The notes beneath the pieces are model-generated. The model did not search any database. It was not told where the DNA came from and was given only the letters and a program-made list of their open reading frames with translations. This document shows, one piece after another, positions 14,989 to 23,588 of a DNA stretch of 32,433 nt. Source of the stretch: Bacteroidota bacterium (lineage in GTDB: Bacteria > Bacteroidota > Bacteroidia > Bacteroidales > CG2-30-32-10). Each line of letters begins with the position of its first letter. Positions within the stretch are counted from its first letter, which is position 1. The DNA is taken from positions 1 through 32,433 of the forward strand of contig JACAAW010000024.1 in the NCBI GenBank assembly GCA_013377115.1, in the 5' to 3' direction. Both the position numbers and the translations under genes were made by a program.

Positions 14989-15798
14989 ATGAAAAGAAAA
15001 ATTTACCTTAGTTTAATGGTTTGCTTTACATTGATTTTAGCAAGCTCAAAGTTTAACAATGCTCATTCTCAAACTGCAGGAACTCTTACATTTAATGTAA
15101 ATCCAGTTTCTCGCACTGGTTACAATGGTCTTGACCATTATGTTGCAATTTGGTTAGAAAATTCTACTACTACATTTGTAAAGACAAAGCTAAAAAGAGC
15201 TGATAGTCATGGTTCTAATAGTCATTTATTGGTTTGGAAGGGAAAATCTGCATCAAACGTTGTTGATGCAACCACAGGAGCTTCTTTAACATCTTATTCC
15301 CCACTTTCAATTACATGGAATGGAACGGATGTTAGCGGTGCAATTGTTCCAGATGGAACCTATAAAGTTTGGGTTGAATTTACCTGGAATCATGGTGCAA
15401 CAGGAACAGGGACAACAACCACATCTTTGCAATTTACAAAAGGACCCGCTGCTGATTCTCAAACATTAGCTGCTACTGGTTTTTTTACTGGAGTTTCTTT
15501 AACTTGGACTCCAGCTGGTGGAGTTGGTGTTCAAACTGTTGAGAATAACACTGGAATTAATGTTTATCCAAATCCTTCAAATGGTTTAGTAAATATTGAT
15601 ATGAAACAAGCATTAAACGGTTCTATTATTGTTGAAAATACAATCGGTGCTGTTGTTTATGAAGAAAAAGTGAATACTTCAAATGCAGAAGTTAAAACTA
15701 TTGACTTAAGTAAATTTGCTAATGGAACTTATTTTGTAAATGTTCAAAGCAAAAACAATACTGAATCTCAGAAATTCAAAATTATTTTGAATAAATAA
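14989..15798 (+). CDS. DUF2271 protein with predicted FMN-attachment motif and T9SS sorting tail (paralogue 3)
   Basis: 269 residues with the same plan as paralogue 1: signal peptide (1-28, ends AHSQ), DUF2271 domain (about 31-180) and T9SS type A tail (about 190-269: VYPNPSNGLVNID, DLSKFANGTYFVNV, QKFKIILNK). The predicted flavinylation stretch is D93-A-T-T-G-A-S-L-T101-S102. Between paralogues the DUF2271 head is far more conserved than the signal peptide or the tail, so the head is the part under selection. It shares the GYNxxDHYVAIW start with paralogue 2. It is convergent with the ApbE gene, with a shared two-way terminator between them. Confidence 0.85.
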   Translation: MKRKIYLSLMVCFTLILASSKFNNAHSQTAGTLTFNVNPVSRTGYNGLDHYVAIWLENSTTTFVKTKLKRADSHGSNSHLLVWKGKSASNVVDATTGASLTSYSPLSITWNGTDVSGAIVPDGTYKVWVEFTWNHGATGTGTTTTSLQFTKGPAADSQTLAATGFFTGVSLTWTPAGGVGVQTVENNTGINVYPNPSNGLVNIDMKQALNGSIIVENTIGAVVYEEKVNTSNAEVKTIDLSKFANGTYFVNVQSKNNTESQKFKIILNK

Positions 15799-15818
15799 AT
15801 ATCGAGATTATTAAAATA

Positions 15819-15852
15819 AAAAGAGGCATTTCCATAGGAAATGCCTCTTTTT
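15819..15852. terminator. Bidirectional terminator between DUF2271 paralogue 3 and apbE
   Basis: Perfect 15-bp stem (15819-15833 with 15837-15851) and a 3-base loop, with A-run and T-run on either side, so it can act for both convergent genes. Confidence 0.9.
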
Positions 15853-15878
15853 ATTTTAAGTGTTTTCTTTTGCGGTAT

Positions 15879-16889
15879 TTATTCTTCAACAGCATCAGTT
15901 ATTATTTTATTTAATCCATCCGATTGAAAAACTTTATAGTTTCCTTTTTCATCAGAATAAATCAAGTAAGCCATTAGCTCAGAGTGTTCCGAAAGGAATG
16001 TAATTGATTTTTCAAGTCCCATTACCATGAAGGCAGTTGCATATGCATCGGCTGTCATACAATCATTCGCTAAAACTGTTGCACTTAAAAGACTATTATG
16101 CGCTGGATATCCTGTTTTTGGATTTATCTCGTGGGAATAACGAATCCCATTTTCAATATAAAACTTCCTATAATTGCCAGAAGTGTTAAATGCCTTATCC
16201 TCAATTCTGGCAATAGCTTTTAAAGGATTGTTTCCATCAGGATTATCAATAGGCTTTTCAATCCCAACTTTCCAATTATCACCATTCGGTTTTTTTCCTC
16301 TGGCAAATACTTCTCCACCAATTTCAACAAGGTATGAACTAATTTTTTTTGATTCTAATAATTTCGACACTAAATCAACTGAATAACCTTGAGCCAAAGC
16401 ATTGAAATCCAATGTAATTCTATTGTCCTTTTTTATTATTTTCCCATCTTTCATTTCAACATACTGATATCCAATAAATTTTAAAAGACTATCAACCATA
16501 GTGCTATCCATTTTTGCTTTTTTCTTGAAACTAAATCCCCATCCTTTTACCAATGGACCAACAGTGCAATCAAAAGCACCATCGGTTGCCTTCGATACTT
16601 CTAGGCATTTATTAAAACATACTTTGAAATAATCATCAAGTATTACATTTTTGTCATTATTGTTTACTCTTGAAATTATTGAAGTAGAATCCCAAAGAGA
16701 AACAGATTTGTCAAAATCCTTTAATAGTTTTTCTATTTCAGTTGTAAAATCTCTATTTTTTTTATCGAAATACGTAATATTGTATGCAACCCCCTGGGCT
16801 CTTCCATTGATTCTAACAGGCTCTTTTTGGGAAAATAAATGAGTCGAAAATGAACTCAGCAAGCAAAAAATAATGATTGTTTTTTTCAT
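15879..16889 (-). CDS. apbE: FAD:protein FMN transferase ApbE (exported)
   Basis: 336 residues with an N-terminal signal peptide (about 1-20), so it acts in the periplasm. ApbE uses FAD and Mg2+ to attach FMN covalently to Ser/Thr of target proteins. Family motifs are all present: GRAQGVAYNITYF near 29, GAFDCTVGPLVKGWGF (104-119), DFNALAQGYSVDLV (161-173), the EIGGEVFARG strand, TSGNYRKF (236-243), H253 in the H-E-I-N-P-K-T-G-Y-P block, and the metal/FAD-binding end MTADAYATA (278-286). It looks fully active. The convergent genes next door encode three proteins with matching acceptor motifs, and I found no Nqr or Rnf subunit in the window, so the DUF2271 proteins are the best local substrates. 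The gap to the upstream M16 gene is 82 bp. Confidence 0.93.
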   Translation of the reverse strand: MKKTIIIFCLLSSFSTHLFSQKEPVRINGRAQGVAYNITYFDKKNRDFTTEIEKLLKDFDKSVSLWDSTSIISRVNNNDKNVILDDYFKVCFNKCLEVSKATDGAFDCTVGPLVKGWGFSFKKKAKMDSTMVDSLLKFIGYQYVEMKDGKIIKKDNRITLDFNALAQGYSVDLVSKLLESKKISSYLVEIGGEVFARGKKPNGDNWKVGIEKPIDNPDGNNPLKAIARIEDKAFNTSGNYRKFYIENGIRYSHEINPKTGYPAHNSLLSATVLANDCMTADAYATAFMVMGLEKSITFLSEHSELMAYLIYSDEKGNYKVFQSDGLNKIITDAVEE

Positions 16890-16903
16890 ATAATTATTTT
16901 AAA

Positions 16904-16922
16904 ACGAATTTATAAAATTCGT
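16904..16922 (-). terminator. Possible weak hairpin terminator before apbE
   Basis: Perfect 8-bp stem (ACGAATTT with AAATTCGT, loop of 3) followed on the minus strand by only three or four T. It could attenuate readthrough from the M16 operon into apbE or be a chance AT-rich hairpin. Confidence 0.3.
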
Positions 16923-16971
16923 CAAAAAACCACAGAAAATCAAATAAATTTTGGAAAATTAATTTAGGCTT

Positions 16972-18333
16972 TTACTGATCTACCTCAATTGCGTTTGGTT
17001 CAAATTTGCGCAGGCCCTTTAATTTGTTTAATTGCTCAGCGAGATCTTTCTCATTTCCAGCAATCATCAATTTATAATTTTCAGAACTAAAGTATTTCTT
17101 TATTACTTTATTAATGCCTTCAACGGTTTGAGAATTTAATTCGTTTAATAAATTCATTCTCTTTGCTATGTCAGGATAACAGAGGTAATTGTAATAATTG
17201 CAAATGCCATCCGGACTTGAAATAGACAAATAATTATTTCTTAGTTTTAGGCAAGAATTTTTTAATTCTTTTTCAGTAATACCGGTTGTGTAAAAATCAT
17301 TAAGAACTTTGTCAACCGCTAAAATAGTGCTGTACATTTCTGCAGATCGAGTTTGAGTTCCAATTGTAAAAATCTTTTTATTTTGCAATTCATTAAACGC
17401 CATTCCAATTCCATAGGTTTTGCCCAATTTTTCTCTAACTTCTTCAAAGAGTTTGTTATTGAACACGTTTTGTGCAATTAAAAAAGCCATCATGTCTTTA
17501 TCCCCAAAACCAGGTGCTTTTTTCGTCCAATTCAAACAAACCTGAGTTGCATCGTCTCTATTTACAAAACCAAATTCTCTTCCTTTAAAAGAGGGGCTTT
17601 CTAAATTTACTTGGTTGTTTTCACCATAAACGCTTACCCAATCGCCGAAATAAAATTCCACAAGGGTTTTAATTTTTACTTTATCAAGTTTTCCGCAAAA
17701 TACCAAGCGAGTATTTTTTGGGGTGTAATTAAAATCATAGAATTCTTTTATTTCTTTGGCAGAAATTTTCATGATTTGGGTAGGATAAGAATTCCTTCCT
17801 AAAGGATTGGAAGTTCCAAAAACAAAAAGATTTGAAAATTTTGTTGCAAGATCTGTAATATCCAGTTTTTTTGGATTGTTATATTGAACAAACTGAGAAA
17901 TTTCTTGTTTCACATCTTCTACAGGAAATGAAGGATATCTTATTGCATTTGAAAAAATATCGATACCAGTTTCAAAATTTTTATTTGCGACCAATAAAGA
18001 TATGGAAGAACTATTGATACCAGAATTGGCATTTAAATTTGTTCCTAATGAATAAAGCAAATCGGTTTGTTTTATCTTATCATATTTCTTATTTCCATAT
18101 AATAAAGCAGAGGCGGTAAAGGATGAAATTCCTTGTAAACCTGGGGTTTCATTTTTAGTGCCAGCATTCACAAGTATTTCCATATATGTAGCTTCCACAT
18201 TTCCATAGTCAATTAACAATACTTGCAATCCGTTTTTTAATTTAAACTCCTCATATTTAATGGTTTGGCTTTTCAAAGTTGAGAAAGTAAGGCTTATTAA
18301 AAGTATTGCGAAAAAATATTTTACAGTTTTCAT
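16972..18333 (-). CDS. M16 family peptidase-like protein, non-catalytic partner
   Basis: 453 residues with a signal peptide (about 1-22). It has the M16 fold pattern (EFKLKNGLQVLLIDYG at the start, a second M16 half with an F-G-D-W-V-S-like linker and NYLCYPDIAKR), but the zinc motif HxxEH is absent: where it should stand the sequence reads GLQGISSFTASALLYG. In bacterial and mitochondrial M16 pairs one subunit often lacks zinc ligands and shapes the chamber. The catalytic partner is encoded 9 bp upstream at 18343, so the two probably form a heterodimer in the periplasm. Substrate unknown; peptides or signal-peptide remnants are possibilities. Confidence 0.88.
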   Translation of the reverse strand: MKTVKYFFAILLISLTFSTLKSQTIKYEEFKLKNGLQVLLIDYGNVEATYMEILVNAGTKNETPGLQGISSFTASALLYGNKKYDKIKQTDLLYSLGTNLNANSGINSSSISLLVANKNFETGIDIFSNAIRYPSFPVEDVKQEISQFVQYNNPKKLDITDLATKFSNLFVFGTSNPLGRNSYPTQIMKISAKEIKEFYDFNYTPKNTRLVFCGKLDKVKIKTLVEFYFGDWVSVYGENNQVNLESPSFKGREFGFVNRDDATQVCLNWTKKAPGFGDKDMMAFLIAQNVFNNKLFEEVREKLGKTYGIGMAFNELQNKKIFTIGTQTRSAEMYSTILAVDKVLNDFYTTGITEKELKNSCLKLRNNYLSISSPDGICNYYNYLCYPDIAKRMNLLNELNSQTVEGINKVIKKYFSSENYKLMIAGNEKDLAEQLNKLKGLRKFEPNAIEVDQ

Positions 18334-18342
18334 ATCAGTGAT

Positions 18343-19707
18343 TTAGAAAGAAGGTTTGATGTTAATGAATTGAATTTGCTCTTCAGAAAGATATTTTGCA
18401 GCAACTACTTTTATTTCTTCAGGACTTACCTTTTTATAACCTTCAATATCCTTATCGGCTTCAAGCGGATCATGAAAGAAAAATTCTGCCACTCCCAATC
18501 TATAAGCCACACTGTTTGGTTCATAGCTATTAAGTAAATTTCCAGATTCTATTGCCCTGACATATTGGTCTATTTTACTTTGGTCGATTCCATTGGCGAT
18601 TACTTTATTTATTTCGTCGCGAATTTCTTTTTTGACTTTTATGTTCCCCGGCATTGGCGACATAAATACGTCCATTACCATATAATTTGTATATGACATT
18701 TGTTCGGCCCCAGCAGAATTTATTCCATATGCCAGTCTTTCTTTATTTACGATACGTTCATTTAAAATTGAATTCTGAGAAGTAAAAAGAGAGGAAATTA
18801 GAATTTCAAAAGCTTTCGATTCTTCTGATCCAGCGGCAGGGCAAGGAATAATAAAACTATATATTTGAATTGGAAAATCAATTCCCATTTCATTTTGCTT
18901 TACTTTACTTGTGAGCAAATCAGGGATATTTGTTTTTGGCTTAATGTCTAATTGTTTTTTAATTGGGCCAAAATACTTTTCTGCCAATTCAAATATTTTA
19001 TCACTTTGCACATCGCCAACAACAATCATGAATGCATTATTTGGGCTATAAAAATTGTCATAGAATTTCTGACATTGTGCCGCAGTGAAATTCACAATAT
19101 CATTAAATTCCCCAATTACATCAACTTCATATGGATGTCCTTCGGGATATAAAAATTTATAACGATCATCATTCATTTTCTGATACCAATTATTTCTTCC
19201 ATTGCTGTATTCTTCTGCTACAACTTGTCTTTCTGTATTTAGCATTTCTTGACTTATCATCAAATTCTCCATCCGGTCGGCTTCAATTGAAAAAACGGTA
19301 TCTAGATAATTTAAAGGTGCATACTCATAATAAACAGTTCTGTCATAGGAAGTGTATGCATTAAAATTTGAAATTCCAATATCCTGCATTTTATCGATTA
19401 GAGATGTGGGATATTTTTTCGAACCTTTAAACATCATATGTTCGAACATGTGCGCCAAGCCACGATTTCCTGGCGTTTCATCTTTGCTGCCAACTCGATA
19501 CCAGATTTCTGATTGCACGAATCCATTTCCTGGTTTTTCGCAAACGATTACTTTTAATCCGTTGCTCAATACCTTAATTTTCACAGGATATTCAAAGGCT
19601 TTTGCCTGATTGGAAAGTAGAAAGAGAATTCCTACCAAAACAAGGCTTAAATAATTAATGGAAACATTTCTCAAATTTTTTTGCACTTTCAATTTCAAAT
19701 TTTTCAT
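18343..19707 (-). CDS. M16 family zinc metallopeptidase, catalytic subunit
   Basis: 454 residues, exported (hydrophobic segment about 19-37, cleavage near A37). The inverted zinc motif is intact: H86-M-F-E89-H90, with the distal Glu ligand at E165 or E166 (VVAEEYSNG). The N-terminal half also shows KVLSNGLKVIVCEKPGN and the NAYTSYDRTVYYEY strand, and the C-terminal half has the typical GVAEFFFHDPLE region. Paired with the non-catalytic homologue downstream as one operon. The DUF5686 gene upstream ends 23 bp before this start and could be in the same transcript. Confidence 0.9.
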   Translation of the reverse strand: MKNLKLKVQKNLRNVSINYLSLVLVGILFLLSNQAKAFEYPVKIKVLSNGLKVIVCEKPGNGFVQSEIWYRVGSKDETPGNRGLAHMFEHMMFKGSKKYPTSLIDKMQDIGISNFNAYTSYDRTVYYEYAPLNYLDTVFSIEADRMENLMISQEMLNTERQVVAEEYSNGRNNWYQKMNDDRYKFLYPEGHPYEVDVIGEFNDIVNFTAAQCQKFYDNFYSPNNAFMIVVGDVQSDKIFELAEKYFGPIKKQLDIKPKTNIPDLLTSKVKQNEMGIDFPIQIYSFIIPCPAAGSEESKAFEILISSLFTSQNSILNERIVNKERLAYGINSAGAEQMSYTNYMVMDVFMSPMPGNIKVKKEIRDEINKVIANGIDQSKIDQYVRAIESGNLLNSYEPNSVAYRLGVAEFFFHDPLEADKDIEGYKKVSPEEIKVVAAKYLSEEQIQFINIKPSF

Positions 19708-19730
19708 ATTAATATTTTTTTCAAGTAATA

Positions 19731-22238
19731 TTACATATTTAATCCAATTCTAAACCCGCTTGAAAGCTTTGTTTGGCTGCTATATGCGGTAATAAAATCA
19801 ACTCTTAAAAACCCAGGAAGAACTCCAGGAATTCCAATTTTTTCAATACCAACACTTAATTCAACATATTGGCTTAGACCTTTTGTGCTTAAATAATGTG
19901 CACCAACAACTTCTTTGAATTTGGTTTTTCTAATTAATGGAATTTTATTGATAATCCATCCATTAAAATGATGCTCAGCATGGGCTTCAAGAAAGTCTGA
20001 AATCGTGCTATATTGGTAATATGGCAATAAATTGAATCCAGCTAAAGCAACACTTTCTTGATTTTGATTAGCATTGTTTCTTGATTTTTTTAAGAAAATA
20101 GTTTGATTCCCGTCAAAATGGTAGTAATCTGTAAAAAACAATTTGCCTGTATTTGGAAAAAAACCATAGCCAATCTGATAGACAAACATTCCAATCATTT
20201 TAAAATTAATATTTTGATATATACCAGCTTTTACAAAATCATAATTAACACTTCCCATTCCTTTTTTGTAATTAACAATAAAGTCGGGATATTTTGAACC
20301 CAACATAATTTTTTGATTTGGACGTGTATAATACCTTTGTTTTATTCTAAAAGTCATACTGGCCGAGCCAATAAATGCCGAATTTCTTTGGAATGAAGGA
20401 TTTTCATTATCAGGATTTTTAGGATCGTTGGAAGTGAATTTTCTCAATCCAAAATCTCTAATAACATAATCTTCAGTGTTCACCATTGGCATTCTATCTG
20501 CATATTCTGCAGATGCGTTGATATATATTCCATTAATCAATTCGGTTGAAATACTGGCTTTTACAAATTGTTTTTCATAGATTTTTGCGAAATTCTGTTC
20601 TTCCATTAAAGTATAATAAGCATTAACTAAATTGCCAATAGGATTATTCTGATTGAACTGAACAGATTGCTTTCCTAATGAAAACGAAACTCTGGTAAAT
20701 TTTTGAGGTTTAATTGTGTAATTTGCATATAGTGAACCATTAAAATGAGTATTTCCAATTCCATATGAAACGCTTACACCTCCGCCATAATTTTTAAAAT
20801 TCTCTGGATTTCTATAATAGGAGACGGTTTCCTCAAATGACAAACCTTCCACGGTATTATAATTTGCGCCAAAAATTGGCGAGCTAATGTTGAAATTTGA
20901 ATTCTTCATGGATTTTTGTATTGAATATCCACTAAGCAATACTTTTCCAATTTTGAATTTATTTCGTTTATGGTCAACCGAATCTTTATATTCTTTTGTG
21001 GAAGCTTTTAGCATTAAACTATCTTTTAATTTATAGTCGCTAATTTCCTCAGTTGTTAAAGCAACCGGTCGTGTGGTTTTCCAATAGAGGCTATCTTTTT
21101 TGTTGGCATCCTCATTAATTTTTAATTCTTCACCATTAAAAAATCCTTTTGGGAAATCAGGGTCAATAATATAATTTGATTGAAAGCCCAAGAAATAACC
21201 GGTACCTTTAATACCCAAAAATCCAAAATCGAAGGAGAATCTATTAGAAACTGGGAGCCAAATACCTTTTTCAACTTGAGCATGAACTTGCTGAATAACC
21301 AAGGTGTCAACAAAATCTATTTGAGCATCTTTAGTTAAATACAAATCGGTACTATGAATATTCCATAAATCTTCTATGATATAAATGAAACCATGAAAAA
21401 CCGGATCGTTTTTTCGCTTTGGAATAACTTCTATTTTATTTACCAAAAGGCCGTTTTCCATGAATGAACCAATAAGTTTGTATCTATAATAAAGAAATGC
21501 GCTAGAGGAAATTGGAGAAATAAATCCACGCTCACTTAAATTGATAATATTCAGATTGTTTTCGTAAAAATTGAACAGCATATCAGATGCTTGATTATAG
21601 CTAAAAGCCTTATTGTCACCACTTACTTTTGAGGAAATCATTTCCTCTTTAATTTTATCCGGCTGTTTAAAGTTGAATTTTGAGACTGACTCAGATAAAT
21701 AAATTATACCCCTTCCGTTAGAATCAAGACCTATCATATCTCCCATGATTTCTTCACGTTTGAAACCCATAACTTTTTCTGGAATTTCTTTCATGAACTG
21801 CAATCCTTTAATGTAAACATCGCAACTAAAAGAATTTACCTTTTCAAGGTAGTCTTTCCTTTTCTTTTGTGCTTCACGGATGATTCTATAGGCGGGGTCT
21901 TCAGCATTTCCATTAACAACAACTTCTTTCAACATCATTTCGGTTTTTTCCATTACGATATTGAGAGTTTGGTTTTTATTGTTTACCACAACCGAAATAA
22001 TTTGTTGTTTATAACCAATAATACTGATAGCCAATTGGTATTCTCCATTGTCTAAACTAAATGAATAAAATCCCTTTTCGTTTGTTGTGCAGCCTTTAGA
22101 AGTTCCCTTTACCATAATGTTTACAAATGGTAAGGCTTTTTTAGAATTATCAGTGACTTTCCCGCTTAAAATAAAACCGAAAGAGTAATTTATATTACTC
22201 AATAATAGGAAAATAAAAATGAAATAAGCTTTTTTCAA
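19731..22238 (-). CDS. DUF5686 and carboxypeptidase-like regulatory domain outer-membrane protein
   Basis: 835 residues. A signal peptide (1-21) is followed by a carboxypeptidase-regulatory-like beta domain (about 23-110: SGKVTDNSKKALPFVNIMVKG, GYKQQIISVVV). The long DUF5686 region ends in a predicted beta barrel with many aromatic strands and a terminal GFRIGLNM strand. It lacks a TonB plug domain, which separates it from SusC-like transporters. The start appears to be TTG (22236-22238): no ATG or GTG that preserves the signal peptide lies nearby. Function in Bacteroidota unknown; likely outer membrane. Divergent from ftsX. Confidence 0.82.
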   Translation of the reverse strand: MKKAYFIFIFLLLSNINYSFGFILSGKVTDNSKKALPFVNIMVKGTSKGCTTNEKGFYSFSLDNGEYQLAISIIGYKQQIISVVVNNKNQTLNIVMEKTEMMLKEVVVNGNAEDPAYRIIREAQKKRKDYLEKVNSFSCDVYIKGLQFMKEIPEKVMGFKREEIMGDMIGLDSNGRGIIYLSESVSKFNFKQPDKIKEEMISSKVSGDNKAFSYNQASDMLFNFYENNLNIINLSERGFISPISSSAFLYYRYKLIGSFMENGLLVNKIEVIPKRKNDPVFHGFIYIIEDLWNIHSTDLYLTKDAQIDFVDTLVIQQVHAQVEKGIWLPVSNRFSFDFGFLGIKGTGYFLGFQSNYIIDPDFPKGFFNGEELKINEDANKKDSLYWKTTRPVALTTEEISDYKLKDSLMLKASTKEYKDSVDHKRNKFKIGKVLLSGYSIQKSMKNSNFNISSPIFGANYNTVEGLSFEETVSYYRNPENFKNYGGGVSVSYGIGNTHFNGSLYANYTIKPQKFTRVSFSLGKQSVQFNQNNPIGNLVNAYYTLMEEQNFAKIYEKQFVKASISTELINGIYINASAEYADRMPMVNTEDYVIRDFGLRKFTSNDPKNPDNENPSFQRNSAFIGSASMTFRIKQRYYTRPNQKIMLGSKYPDFIVNYKKGMGSVNYDFVKAGIYQNINFKMIGMFVYQIGYGFFPNTGKLFFTDYYHFDGNQTIFLKKSRNNANQNQESVALAGFNLLPYYQYSTISDFLEAHAEHHFNGWIINKIPLIRKTKFKEVVGAHYLSTKGLSQYVELSVGIEKIGIPGVLPGFLRVDFITAYSSQTKLSSGFRIGLNM

Positions 22239-22269
22239 GATAAAATTTAATTTAGGACGAATATACTAG

Positions 22270-22277
22270 TAAATTTG
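22270..22277 (+). promoter_or_regulatory. Predicted -7 element of the ftsX operon
   Basis: TAAATTTG matches TAnnTTTG, about 118 bp before the ftsX ATG; no good -33 partner seen, so weak. Confidence 0.3.
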
Positions 22278-22395
22278 TTACAATTTTAATTCAGTTAATT
22301 TTTTTTAAAACAATCTTTCGTAGCTAATTACGTTTACTAATTAATTTGAAAATTTCAACGAAATATTTATTAATTTAGCTGCCTTAAATGATTTT

Positions 22396-23277
22396 ATGCC
22401 AACAACCGAGGAAAAAATAGCTAAGCGAAGTTTAAAAACATCTTATGTTTCAACAATTGTGAGCATTACCTTGGTATTATATGTCATGGGTTTCTTAGCC
22501 TTTGTTGTTTTAAATGCGAAGAAAATTTCGGATTATGTTAGAGAAAATATTGGTTTTACAATATTTTTTCAGGAAGATGTTCCAGAGGGAGAGGTTTTAT
22601 CTTATCAAAAGACCTTAAATACGCAACCATACGTTAAATCAAGTGAATATTTTTCTAAAGATAAGGCTGCTGAATCCTTTCAAAAAGATTTAGGAGAAGA
22701 TTTTGTGAGTTTCATTGGCTATAATCCGCTTCCTTCTACCATTGAAGTAAAGCTAAAAGCTGATTATGCTACCAATCAAAATATTGAAAAGATTAAAATG
22801 GACCTGTCAAAAAATAAATTAATTAAAGAAATTACTTATCAAAAAGCATTGGCAGAACAGGTAAATTCTAATGTAAAAAAAATAAGTCTCTTTATTTTGG
22901 GAATCGGATGTTTATTGCTAATTATTGCATATGCTTTAATAAACAATACTATTCGGCTTTCTGTCTATTCCAAACGATTTCTTCTTAAAAGTATGCTTTT
23001 GGTGGGAGCAACACAAAGATTTATTCGTAGACCATTTATTATTGCTGGTTTAATTCAAGGTTTTATTGGCTCATTGCTAAGCGTTGGATTGATGTCAGTA
23101 ACTATTTATTTTTCTACCAAACAAATACCAGAACTAGCAAATCTTCAGGATACAAAAATGTTCATTATACTTTATGGATTTATTGTAGCTTTGGGTTTGT
23201 TAATTTCTTTGGTGTCTACATTTTTTGCAGTTAGCAAATACTTAAAAATGAAAACTGATTTTTTATATTATCATTAA
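22396..23277 (+). CDS. ftsX: Cell division protein FtsX (permease-like)
   Basis: 293 residues with the FtsX topology. Helix 1 is about 17-39 (TSYVSTIVSITLVLYVMGFL), then an extracytoplasmic loop with SSEYFSKDKAAESFQKDLGEDF. Helices 2-4 form the C-terminal FtsX domain (ISLFILGIGCLLLIIAYALI; GLIQGFIGSLLSVGLM; FIILYGFIVALGLLISLV). With the ATPase FtsE it regulates cell-wall hydrolases at the septum; ftsE is not in this window, which is common in the phylum. First gene of the ftsX-DUF3098-uppP-truB operon. Confidence 0.92.
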   Translation: MPTTEEKIAKRSLKTSYVSTIVSITLVLYVMGFLAFVVLNAKKISDYVRENIGFTIFFQEDVPEGEVLSYQKTLNTQPYVKSSEYFSKDKAAESFQKDLGEDFVSFIGYNPLPSTIEVKLKADYATNQNIEKIKMDLSKNKLIKEITYQKALAEQVNSNVKKISLFILGIGCLLLIIAYALINNTIRLSVYSKRFLLKSMLLVGATQRFIRRPFIIAGLIQGFIGSLLSVGLMSVTIYFSTKQIPELANLQDTKMFIILYGFIVALGLLISLVSTFFAVSKYLKMKTDFLYYH

Positions 23278-23295
23278 ACTTTAAATAACAAGAAT

Positions 23296-23583
23296 ATGGC
23301 TGTTACTCCTAAAAAAACTGAAACAATAAATAAAGGTGTAAAGGAAATTGAAACAAAATCTCCATTTAACTTTCCTTTTGACAGAAGTAATTATATTATT
23401 ATGTTAATTGGTATCGCATTGATTCTTTTTGGATTTATTGCAATGATTGGTGGTGGAGCAAAAAATACAACTGATTTTAGTGAAAGTATTTTTGATTTTC
23501 AACGCTTAACCTTATCCACAATTTTAATTTTAGCTGGATTTGGTGTTGAAATCTATGCTATCATGAAAAAACCAAAAGAATAG
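23296..23583 (+). CDS. DUF3098 small membrane protein
   Basis: 95 residues: a charged N-terminal tail (about 30 residues) and two membrane helices (YIIMLIGIALILFGFIAMIGG and LSTILILAGFGVEIYAIM) separated by a short polar loop with NTTDFSESIFDFQR. Matches DUF3098, which in Bacteroidota is regularly encoded between ftsX and uppP. Function unknown; the setting suggests a link to cell envelope growth. It ends 5 bp before uppP. Confidence 0.85.
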   Translation: MAVTPKKTETINKGVKEIETKSPFNFPFDRSNYIIMLIGIALILFGFIAMIGGGAKNTTDFSESIFDFQRLTLSTILILAGFGVEIYAIMKKPKE

Positions 23584-23588
23584 TTTGG

